Shown here piece after piece: positions 10,440 to 18,247 of a DNA stretch of 64,000 bases (position 1 is its first letter; the number at the start of each line of letters is the position of its first letter). Origin of the DNA: Methylacidiphilum infernorum V4 (GTDB taxonomy: Bacteria; Verrucomicrobiota; Verrucomicrobiia; Methylacidiphilales; Methylacidiphilaceae); NCBI RefSeq assembly GCF_000019665.1, contig NC_010794.1:1-64000 (forward strand), in the 5' to 3' direction. A model generated the notes under the pieces. The model saw only the letters and a list, made by a program, of their open reading frames with translations, ran no database searches and was not told the DNA's origin. A program made the position numbers and the translations under genes.

Positions 10440-11330
10440 ATGACTGTTGAAATGGTAGAAAAAGAATCCAATTTTTACGCCCGCTTTTTTTCTTCCCTCG
10501 TTCTCTGGGGCGTTCTCCTTTTCGTGATCTTGTACGGCTTGAAAATCATCGAGATGATCATCTTTATTTTCTTCGGAGTCTTGGCCTTGGAAGAGTTTTA
10601 TCGGATGCAAGAAGTCAAAGGCAACAGGGTATTTCGTTCTGCGGGGCTTTCTGCTGCGTTTTGCCTTTACGTTGGAATCTGGTTTTTTTGGAATTTTCTA
10701 CCCAACGGGTCCTCTTTTTATTATTTTTTTGAACAGGCATTGTATTTTATTTTTATAGCCAGCCTTTTTTCCCTGGTCATTTATCGTTGGAACTTTCTGG
10801 ACAATCCGGTATCGGCTATTGCATTGACTCTTTTAGGCTTTTTTTACGTTGCTTTTCTCTTTAGTTTTCTTGAGCGTATTTCTTTTTGCAAGGGACTTCC
10901 TTTTAATGCCGATGCTGCTCTTTTCTACGTTATAGCGGTGACGAAACTCAGCGATACGGGTGCATTTTTAATAGGTAAAAACTTTGGGCGCCGTTTTCTT
11001 ATTCCCCAAATTAGTCCAAAAAAAACATGGGAAGGATTGGGGGGAGGAATTCTCTTTTCCTTTTTAGCCGGGATAATTCTCCCCTTTGGATTTTCTAAAT
11101 TTTTTAAAGGCTTCCCCTATTCCGATTCCCTCTTTTTGAGCGTGGTTATAGGGATAGTGGCAGCGATTGGAGACCTGGCCAAAAGCACGGTTAAAAGGGA
11201 CGCTCATGTCAAGGATTCAGGGCATATTATACCGGGTATAGGAGGGATATTGGACCTGATTGACAGCCTGCTGTTGAGCGGTCCTTTGTTTTATTTTTAT
11301 TGCTTTTTTCGATACCACATAGGGCCGTAG
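10440..11330 (+). CDS. cdsA: Phosphatidate cytidylyltransferase
   Basis: CdsA makes CDP-diacylglycerol from phosphatidate and CTP, the branch point of phospholipid synthesis, in the inner membrane. The 296 residues include about seven or eight hydrophobic segments, the KLSDTGAFLIGKNFGRR block, SPKKTWEGLGGG, and the C-terminal CDS signature. That signature reads KRDAHVKDSG then IIPGIGGILDLIDSLL: the usual PGHGG and DRxD are PGIGG and DLID here. It sits 51 bases after uppS and 27 before psd, so it is likely in one operon with them. Confidence 0.92.
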   Translation: MTVEMVEKESNFYARFFSSLVLWGVLLFVILYGLKIIEMIIFIFFGVLALEEFYRMQEVKGNRVFRSAGLSAAFCLYVGIWFFWNFLPNGSSFYYFFEQALYFIFIASLFSLVIYRWNFLDNPVSAIALTLLGFFYVAFLFSFLERISFCKGLPFNADAALFYVIAVTKLSDTGAFLIGKNFGRRFLIPQISPKKTWEGLGGGILFSFLAGIILPFGFSKFFKGFPYSDSLFLSVVIGIVAAIGDLAKSTVKRDAHVKDSGHIIPGIGGILDLIDSLLLSGPLFYFYCFFRYHIGP

Positions 11331-11357
11331 CTTCTTTTAAAGAAAGCTGAGAAAAGT

Positions 11358-12005
11358 ATGAAACTTCCCCTTGTTTTCCGTGAAGCCTTTTATTTCGTTT
11401 TAATCTTAGGTGGGCTTTCCCTTTTGTTTTTGTCCTTGCCCTTTAAACTGGCTAAGGTTGTAGGGTTTCTTTTTTTACTGGGATTTTTTTTTCTTTTTTA
11501 TTTTTTTAGAGATCCTGAAAGAACTATCCCTGCGGACCCTCAAGCTATTTTAGCCCCTGCCGACGGCAAAATCGTAGAAGTAGACATCGAGGAAAAATCT
11601 CCCTTTTTTGAAGGCAGGGCACAAAAAATTTCCATATTTCTCTCTATTTTTGATGTTCATGTCAATCGATCTCCCGTCGAGGGCAAGATTATAAAGAAAA
11701 AGTACCACAGGGGGGCATTTTTGGATGCGCGAAATCCCCGCTCATCGGAAGTAAATGAAAGCCAAGATTGGTGGATAGAAACCCCAGGAGGTTATACTGT
11801 AGGAGTAAGACAAATTGCAGGTCTTATTGCTCGACGATTGGTGGGGTGGAAAGAAATGGGGCAAAAAATTTATGCTGGAGAAAGAATAGGAATGATTAAG
11901 TTTGGTTCAAGAACGGAACTCTATTTACCGGTTGTGTGTACCGTGGAAGTAAAACCCGGGGATAGGGTAGAGGCCGGAAAATCTATAGTAGCAAAATGGC
12001 CATGA
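11358..12005 (+). CDS. psd: Phosphatidylserine decarboxylase (short form)
   Basis: Psd converts phosphatidylserine to phosphatidylethanolamine with a pyruvoyl group made by self-cleavage. The 215-residue protein is the short type, with two N-terminal membrane segments, FRDPERTIP, APADGKIVEV, FDVHVNRSPVEG, and the self-processing site IKFGSRTELYLP near the C-terminus, where cleavage at Gly-Ser yields the pyruvoyl subunit. Its last codons overlap the start of pssA, the gene for its substrate, indicating translational coupling. Confidence 0.95.
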   Translation: MKLPLVFREAFYFVLILGGLSLLFLSLPFKLAKVVGFLFLLGFFFLFYFFRDPERTIPADPQAILAPADGKIVEVDIEEKSPFFEGRAQKISIFLSIFDVHVNRSPVEGKIIKKKYHRGAFLDARNPRSSEVNESQDWWIETPGGYTVGVRQIAGLIARRLVGWKEMGQKIYAGERIGMIKFGSRTELYLPVVCTVEVKPGDRVEAGKSIVAKWP

Positions 12006-12886
12006 ACAATGGAAATGCTCAAAAAAATGAAAAAATTTATCTTTTGCCTAACCTTTTGACTGCAGGCAACTTGATTTGCGGTTTTCTTGCTATTCTTAAG
12101 ATACTCGAAGGAAGCATTCTAAGAGATAGTGATACGGCCGGATGGATCCATACTTATGAAAACAGCCTGGATTTTATTTTAGCGGCTTTCGTCTTTGATG
12201 TATTAGATGGAAGACTGGCTCGTTTTGGAGGGAAAGAAAGCATGTTCGGCAGGGAATTTGATTCTTTAGCCGACCTGATCTCTTTTGGAGTTGCTCCAGC
12301 CTTGCTGGTATTCGAAATCGTTCTTTATCAGTTTCCTCATAAAATAGGTTGGATTGTCGCTTCAGTTTATCTCGTTTGCGGTGCCCTGAGACTGGCCCGG
12401 TTCAACGTGCTTTCCACCCAGTATAAAGGATCTAACCTGGAATTTACGGGATTTCCTATTCCTGCTGCTGCCGGTCTTGTCTGTTCAATTACTTTGCTCA
12501 TGCTCTATTTTTATGAGACAGATAGAGAACTTGAAAAAGGATGGGGAAAATATATTCTGGTCATTTTGTTGCTTTTCCTTTCAATCATGATGTTCAGTAA
12601 AAACCTTTATCCAAGTTTTAAAGGCATTACTTGGAAGACAAAATGGACGGTTCCCAAGTTTCTTTTTGTCGTTTCCATTTTAGGGTTGACGATAGTGTAT
12701 TATAAATGGATGTTAGCGGTTGATTTTTTAGGTTATCTTTTGTATGGCTTTTTTAGGCCCTTTATTTCCAAGCCGTTAAGAGTCGCTATAGAAGAAGAGG
12801 CGGAGGAAGACGAAGAAAAGGATGAAGAAAAGAAAGATGAAAAAAAATCATTTGAATTGGATTCGGAAAAAGAGAAGTTCCGATAA
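11996..12886 (+). CDS. pssA: CDP-diacylglycerol-serine O-phosphatidyltransferase
   Basis: PssA makes phosphatidylserine from CDP-diacylglycerol and serine, supplying Psd. It is a membrane protein of 296 residues with the CDP-alcohol phosphotransferase motif DVLDGRLARFGG followed by FDSLADLISFG (D-G-x2-A-R...G-x3-D-x3-D). Several hydrophobic segments follow. The last 35 or so residues are an unusual tail made almost only of Glu, Asp and Lys. The start overlaps the psd stop by 10 bases; a second ATG at 12002 would give the ATGA type overlap and may be the true start. No gene is seen between its stop and the tRNA. Confidence 0.94.
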   Translation: MAMNNGNAQKNEKIYLLPNLLTAGNLICGFLAILKILEGSILRDSDTAGWIHTYENSLDFILAAFVFDVLDGRLARFGGKESMFGREFDSLADLISFGVAPALLVFEIVLYQFPHKIGWIVASVYLVCGALRLARFNVLSTQYKGSNLEFTGFPIPAAAGLVCSITLLMLYFYETDRELEKGWGKYILVILLLFLSIMMFSKNLYPSFKGITWKTKWTVPKFLFVVSILGLTIVYYKWMLAVDFLGYLLYGFFRPFISKPLRVAIEEEAEEDEEKDEEKKDEKKSFELDSEKEKFR

Positions 12887-12980
12887 GGTTTTACCCTCTT
12901 TTTGTATTTATATATTTGCTGTTTGATCCAAGGAAAATAGAGGAATAGTGGAGTAAGCATTGAGGTTTTTTAAAGAAAAA

Positions 12981-13063
12981 GGGCAGATACCCAAGTGGCC
13001 AACGGGGGCAGACTGTAAATCTGCTGGCTTACGCCTTCGCTGGTTCGAATCCAGCTCTGCCCA
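12981..13063 (+). tRNA. tRNA-Tyr (GTA)
   Basis: A complete cloverleaf can be drawn: acceptor GGGCAGA (12981-12987) pairs with TCTGCCC (13056-13062), with A as discriminator. The anticodon stem GCAGA/TCTGC encloses a 7-base loop with anticodon GTA at 13015-13017, a long variable arm follows as expected for tRNA-Tyr, and the T-arm carries GGTTCGAATCC. CCA is not encoded. A run of T at 13064-13070 directly follows and may help end the transcript. Confidence 0.96.
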
Positions 13064-13193
13064 TTTTTTTCTTTTTTTTGCTCTCTCTTTATTGACATCT
13101 ACGGACATTTTCTTAGGCTAATAACAAAAAAATAAGGTAATTGCTTTGAGTGTTTCCCATCGAGATTTTGCTTCTCCAGGGAAAGGTTGTTGG

Positions 13194-14339
13194 ATGTCAG
13201 TACCCGACAAGGATTGGAATGATTGGCACTGGCAACTGAAAAATCGATTAAATTCCCTAGAACAAATTGAGCAGCGGCTGTTTTTAATTCCCGACGAACG
13301 CCGCGGATTGATGTTTGCCGCAAAAGAAAAACTTGCCTTTTCTCTTACTCCTTATTTTTTCAATCTCATCGATCCTTTCAATCCCGACTGTCCCCTCCGT
13401 CGGCAGGTTATTCCTAGAGCGGAAGAACTGGTTAGCATGCCTTATGAAATGATGGATCCCTGCGGGGAAGACAAGGACATGGTGGCTCCCGGGCTTGTGC
13501 ACCGCTACCCGGACAGGGTTCTTTTTTTGGTTACCGATAGGTGTGCTACCTACTGTCGCTATTGCACAAGAAGTCGAATTGTCAGCGGGGTGGGGAGTCA
13601 AAAACTTGAAATAGATGACAAGTTGACCTTTGATTACTTAAAAAAACATACGGAGATAAGAGATGTCCTCATCTCGGGGGGGGATCCCCTTCTTCTTTCC
13701 GATGGGCGATTAGAAAAAATCCTTAGGCAGTTAAGAGAAATTGCCCACATCGAAATTATCCGAATAGGCACCCGGGTCCCTATTTTTCTTCCTCAAAGGA
13801 TTACAGAGAGTTTGTGCAAGGTCTTGAAAGCCTATCATCCTCTATGGATCAATATTCATTCTAACCATCCCAAGGAATTGACCTTGGAAGCTAAAACTGC
13901 ACTCGAGAAATTAGCCGATACGGGGATCCCTTTAGGGAATCAATCCGTTCTATTGAAGGGCATAAACGATGATCCGCAAACCATGTTGGAGCTGGTCAAT
14001 AAACTTGTTCGATGTCGTGTAAGACCCTACTATCTCTATCAATGTGATCTTATCCAAGGAACTCATCATTTTCGCGTTCCCATTAGAAGAGGCTTGGAAA
14101 TAATGCAAAAGCTCAGGGGTTTTACTACCGGATTTGCCGTTCCTCAATACGTCGTAGATGGACCCGGGGGTGGTGGGAAAATTCCGTTGAATCCCGATTA
14201 TGTCATGGGATATTATGAAGACAAGGTCTTATTGCGTAATTATGAAGGCAAAATATATTCCTATCCAATGGTGCAACAGGCCAAGGGAGAGGAAAACGAC
14301 GACAGGCAATCCGAAGCGGGGATGGGAAAGTATAAGTAA
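13194..14339 (+). CDS. kamA: Lysine 2,3-aminomutase family radical SAM protein
   Basis: KamA-type enzymes shift the alpha amino group of lysine to the beta position with SAM, a [4Fe-4S] cluster and PLP. The protein shows WNDWHWQLKNRL at its start, the radical-SAM CATYCRYCTRSR (CxxxCxxC), a SGGDPLLLSD block, and the PLP-lysine motif DGPGGGGKIPLNPDY. I chose ATG 13194 (381 residues) because the conserved domain begins right after it and a GGGAAAGG precedes it; a TTG at 13146 would add 16 residues. It could instead be EpmB, which beta-lysylates elongation factor P; no efp or epmA gene is nearby to decide. Confidence 0.88.
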   Translation: MSVPDKDWNDWHWQLKNRLNSLEQIEQRLFLIPDERRGLMFAAKEKLAFSLTPYFFNLIDPFNPDCPLRRQVIPRAEELVSMPYEMMDPCGEDKDMVAPGLVHRYPDRVLFLVTDRCATYCRYCTRSRIVSGVGSQKLEIDDKLTFDYLKKHTEIRDVLISGGDPLLLSDGRLEKILRQLREIAHIEIIRIGTRVPIFLPQRITESLCKVLKAYHPLWINIHSNHPKELTLEAKTALEKLADTGIPLGNQSVLLKGINDDPQTMLELVNKLVRCRVRPYYLYQCDLIQGTHHFRVPIRRGLEIMQKLRGFTTGFAVPQYVVDGPGGGGKIPLNPDYVMGYYEDKVLLRNYEGKIYSYPMVQQAKGEENDDRQSEAGMGKYK

Positions 14340-14359
14340 TAGCGGAAACTAACTTCATC

Positions 14360-15559
14360 ATGTCCTTGGTGCCGACACCTTTTGCGGGCAAAGTGCATTT
14401 ATTGAAAGAGGGTAGGCATAGAATTTTAGAAGGTCATGTCTGGATATATCGAACGGAAGTTTCTCATTATGATCCGAATATAAAAGATGGGGATGTCGTC
14501 GAGGTCGTTGCTGCGGGTGGGCAAAGCTTGGGTGTTGGATTATGGAATAGTCAATCCCAGATTTCCGTCAGGATTTACTCCAGGGAAAAGGTTCCTCTCA
14601 ATAAAGAAATTATCCACTGCTTTCTCTCCAAGGCCTTTAAATACAGAGAAAAGCTATTCTCGGGCAAAGACAGCAATGCTTATCGACTCTTTTGGTCTGA
14701 ATCGGATGGATTGCCGGGTTTAATCATAGACAAGTATGCGGATTGGTATGTTGTGCAATTCTTGACTTCGGGAGCCGACCGGAAAAGGAATGAAATTCTA
14801 GAGGTCTTAAAAGGAATCACCCAGAGCACAAACATCATCCTGCGCAACGATGCTCCAGTAAGACTCTTGGAAGGGTTATCCTTGACAAAAGAAAGTTTGA
14901 AAGAAGATTTTCCCTGTCGTCATCTCGTTTGCATGGAGGGGATCCCTATTTTGGTCGATCTTTATAATGGGCAAAAAACCGGTCTTTATTTAGACCAAGC
15001 CGCAAACTACAAGTTCATTTCACAAATAGCGAAGGGGAAAAGGGTCCTTGATTGTTTTTCCTATCAGGGATTATTTTCTATCTTTTGTGCTCGAGGAGGA
15101 GCACAATGCTGTGTTGCCGTTGATCAGTCCGCAGCCGCTATTGATATAGGAAAAGAAAATGCTTCACAACTTGGACTGCAAATTGAGTGGGTTTGTGAAA
15201 ATGCTTTTGATTGGCTAAGGAAAAAAGAAAGGGAGAAAGAAAAATTCGATTTGATCATTCTCGATCCTCCCTCTTTTACTAAAACAAAAGTTCAAAAAGA
15301 ATCGGCTTTCCGCGGCTATCATGAAATTCATTTGCGCGCCTTAAGATTGCTTGATTCAGGAGGTTTCTTGGCCAGCTTCTGTTGTTCACATCATATTACG
15401 ATGGAAGAATGGAAGGAATTAATTTCCAGAGCTTGCTGGGAAACAAGCTCAAGGCTCCGTTACTTGGGCTGTTTGCCACAAAGCCCTGATCATCCCATCT
15501 TGTTCAATATTCCTGAAACAGAGTATCTTAAAGGGGTTCTAGCCCAGAAAATGGATTAA
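14360..15559 (+). CDS. Class I SAM-dependent rRNA methyltransferase, RlmI-like
   Basis: The 399-residue protein starts with a PUA-like RNA-binding domain (LKEGRHRILEGHVWIYRTEV), followed by a linker domain and a Rossmann methyltransferase domain. Visible there are GQKTGLYLDQAANY, the SAM-binding stretch VLDCFSYQGLFSIFCARGGA and the catalytic-loop ILDPPSFTK. This architecture matches RlmI/RlmK-type enzymes that make 5-methylcytosine in 23S rRNA; the exact target base is not visible. It begins 20 bases after the aminomutase gene. The 213 bases after it hold no gene, only the ppsA leader. Confidence 0.88.
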   Translation: MSLVPTPFAGKVHLLKEGRHRILEGHVWIYRTEVSHYDPNIKDGDVVEVVAAGGQSLGVGLWNSQSQISVRIYSREKVPLNKEIIHCFLSKAFKYREKLFSGKDSNAYRLFWSESDGLPGLIIDKYADWYVVQFLTSGADRKRNEILEVLKGITQSTNIILRNDAPVRLLEGLSLTKESLKEDFPCRHLVCMEGIPILVDLYNGQKTGLYLDQAANYKFISQIAKGKRVLDCFSYQGLFSIFCARGGAQCCVAVDQSAAAIDIGKENASQLGLQIEWVCENAFDWLRKKEREKEKFDLIILDPPSFTKTKVQKESAFRGYHEIHLRALRLLDSGGFLASFCCSHHITMEEWKELISRACWETSSRLRYLGCLPQSPDHPILFNIPETEYLKGVLAQKMD

Positions 15560-15772
15560 ACCTAGCCTTTGATGATAAGGGGTGAGGAGAAATCCCCTAG
15601 ATCAAGTATTTTAAGATTCCCCCCGAGGATGAGCTTTAAAATAACCCTAACCCGATCCCTGTACAAAGCTGTAAAGAAAATAAATGGATTGTTTTTGAAT
15701 GGATAAGGACTTAATTTTAAAAAAGATACCCGTTGTCCTTGGAACTTAAAAAAAATATCAAGGAGCTGCCTT

Positions 15773-18223
15773 ATGAATCTTCCTTCTCAATCCACTGATA
15801 AAAACCAGGCCTTACTTTTATGGTTTGACGAGATCAATATCAAGGATGTCCCGCTGGTAGGGGGTAAAAATGCTTCCCTTGGTGAGATGTATTCTCATCT
15901 TTGTTCTAAAGGGATAAAAGTTCCCCATGGTTTTGCCACGACGGCTAAAGCTTACCGGTTGTTCTTGTCCGAGAACAAACTTGAAGAGGAGCTTTCCCGA
16001 ATCCTCTCCGATCTCAATCCGCGTGACCTTGAGAACTTGAGGGAAAGAGGAAGAAAGATCCGCTCTCTCATTATCGATTGTCCTTTACCCAAGGAGCTGG
16101 AAAAGGAAATACTCATGGCTTATTCAAAGCTCAGCGAGGAAGCCAAGCTTGAAGCGGTGGATGTTGCCGTTCGTTCTAGCGCAACCGCAGAGGACCTTCC
16201 CGGTGCCAGTTTCGCCGGTCAACAAGAGACTTATTTAAACATAAGAGGCAGGGATAATCTTTTGTCTTCGATCAAAAAATGCTTTGCCTCTTTGTTTACG
16301 GATAGAGCGATTTCTTATAGGACGGATATGGGTTTTGAACATACAAAAGTAGCCCTGTCTGTGGGTGTACAGCGCATGGTTCGGTCGGATCTCGCTTGTT
16401 CTGGGGTGATGTTTTCCATAGACACCGAGTCGGGATTTAATAACGTCGTTTTGATCAATTCCTCTTATGGATTGGGAGAAAATATCGTTCAAGGAATTGT
16501 CAATCCTGATGAATACTATGTTTTTAAACCCACCTTGATGAAAGGCTACAAGCCTATTTTACAAAAGAGATTGGGTGGCAAGGAACTAAAACTCGTTTAC
16601 GATATCGGTGGAGAAAAAATCGTCAAAAACGTCCCCGTTCCTCCAGAGGAGAGGAAGAAATTTTCGTTAACCGACGAGGAAATCCTTACCCTTGCCCGGT
16701 GGGCTTGCATCGTTGAAGAACACTATTCAGAACTCAATGGAAGATTTACCCCGATGGACATGGAATGGGCAAAAGATGGTATAACGGGGGAGCTTTTTAT
16801 GCTTCAAGCAAGGCCGGAAACGGTCCACAGGGGTAAAACGCGTAATTATATAGAATTTTATCGATTGAAAAGCACCGGCCCTGTGCTGATCGAAGGCAGA
16901 AGCGTAGGAGAAAAGATTGTTCATGGGAAAATTAAGGTCATAAGAAACATCGGACAGATTGACCAGTTCAAGGAGGGGAAAATTCTCGTTACCGAAAAGA
17001 CCGACCCCGACTGGGAACCGATCATGAAGAAGGCAAGAGCGATAGTGACAAACCGGGGGGGAAGAACATGTCATGCGGCTATTGTCAGCCGAGAATTAGG
17101 TGTGCCGGCTATTGTAGGGACGGAACGGGCAACAGAAGTTCTCAAGGATGGCATGACCGTAACGGTAAGCTGTGCGGAGGGAGATGTAGGTAAGGTCTAC
17201 GAAGGGGAGATTCCTTTTGAGATAGAAAAGGTAAACCTGGAAGAAATTCCCCGGCCTCGGACCAAGATCATGATGAACGTGGGAAATCCTGAAGAGGCCT
17301 TCGATCTCTCCTTTCTTCCCAATGATGGGGTAGGATTGGCCCGAGAAGAATTTATTTTGACCAATTATGTTCGAATCCATCCCATGGCCTTGGTTCATTT
17401 CGAAAAACTGAGGGAAGGTCCAGACAAGGAAAAAATTAGGGTGCTGACGGAAAATTATCCCCGTAAAACCGATTTCTTTGTAGAAAAGCTGGCCGAAGGC
17501 ATTGGTATGATTGCTGCGGCTTTTTATCCCAAAGAAGTGATAGTTCGGTTAAGCGATTTTAAGACCAACGAATACGCCAACTTGATTGGGGGAGTGGATT
17601 TTGAACCCCAGGAACGCAACCCGATGATCGGTTTTCGAGGGGCATCGCGGTATTATAACCCGAGATACCAGGCAGGCTTTGCCTTAGAGTGCCAGGCCAT
17701 TAAAAAGGTCAGAGAGACATTTGGGCTTGTAAACCTCAAGGTAATGGTTCCCGTGGTGAGGACGGTGGAAGAAGGAAAAAGGGTTATCGAGGAAATGGAA
17801 AAAAACGGGCTTAAAAAAGGAGAAAATGGCCTTGAAATTTACATGATGTGCGAGATCCCCAGCAATGTTATTCTGGCTGAAGAGTTTTGTGAAGTCTTTG
17901 ATGGTTTTTCCATCGGTTCTAACGACTTGACCCAATTAGTCCTTGGATTGGATAGAGATTCCGAAATAGTGGCTTATCTATATGACGAACGTAACGAGGC
18001 GGTAAAACGCATGATTTCTTCTGTAATTAAGACGGCTAAAAGAAAAAAAAGAAAAATAGGGATCTGTGGGGAGGCCCCGAGTAATTATCCAGAATTTGCC
18101 GAATTCCTCGTGAGGGAAGGTATCGATAGTTTATCCTTAAGTGCGGATGTCATCATTAAGACTACTTTAAATATTTTGCAGTTAGAAAAAACTCTTTTCG
18201 GAGAGCAGGTTCCTAATCGCTAA
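15773..18223 (+). CDS. ppsA: Phosphoenolpyruvate synthase
   Basis: PpsA converts pyruvate and ATP to phosphoenolpyruvate, AMP and phosphate, a gluconeogenic entry reaction. The 816-residue protein has the three expected domains: an N-terminal ATP-binding domain (VGGKNASLGEMY, RSSATAEDLPGASFAGQQET), a central swivelling domain with the phospho-histidine in GGRTCHAAIVSRELG, and a C-terminal barrel ending in a GSNDLTQLVLGLDRD then GICGEAPS segment. A Shine-Dalgarno AAGGAG lies a few bases upstream of the ATG. The next gene begins within 25 bases, suggesting cotranscription. Confidence 0.96.
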   Translation: MNLPSQSTDKNQALLLWFDEINIKDVPLVGGKNASLGEMYSHLCSKGIKVPHGFATTAKAYRLFLSENKLEEELSRILSDLNPRDLENLRERGRKIRSLIIDCPLPKELEKEILMAYSKLSEEAKLEAVDVAVRSSATAEDLPGASFAGQQETYLNIRGRDNLLSSIKKCFASLFTDRAISYRTDMGFEHTKVALSVGVQRMVRSDLACSGVMFSIDTESGFNNVVLINSSYGLGENIVQGIVNPDEYYVFKPTLMKGYKPILQKRLGGKELKLVYDIGGEKIVKNVPVPPEERKKFSLTDEEILTLARWACIVEEHYSELNGRFTPMDMEWAKDGITGELFMLQARPETVHRGKTRNYIEFYRLKSTGPVLIEGRSVGEKIVHGKIKVIRNIGQIDQFKEGKILVTEKTDPDWEPIMKKARAIVTNRGGRTCHAAIVSRELGVPAIVGTERATEVLKDGMTVTVSCAEGDVGKVYEGEIPFEIEKVNLEEIPRPRTKIMMNVGNPEEAFDLSFLPNDGVGLAREEFILTNYVRIHPMALVHFEKLREGPDKEKIRVLTENYPRKTDFFVEKLAEGIGMIAAAFYPKEVIVRLSDFKTNEYANLIGGVDFEPQERNPMIGFRGASRYYNPRYQAGFALECQAIKKVRETFGLVNLKVMVPVVRTVEEGKRVIEEMEKNGLKKGENGLEIYMMCEIPSNVILAEEFCEVFDGFSIGSNDLTQLVLGLDRDSEIVAYLYDERNEAVKRMISSVIKTAKRKKRKIGICGEAPSNYPEFAEFLVREGIDSLSLSADVIIKTTLNILQLEKTLFGEQVPNR

Positions 18224-18247
18224 TAAAAATGGAAAATAGATTTGCCG

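Noticed and set aside
13284-13601. Minus-strand frames inside the KamA-family gene
   Set aside because: The + strand carries the radical-SAM and PLP motifs; the antisense frames have no domain features.
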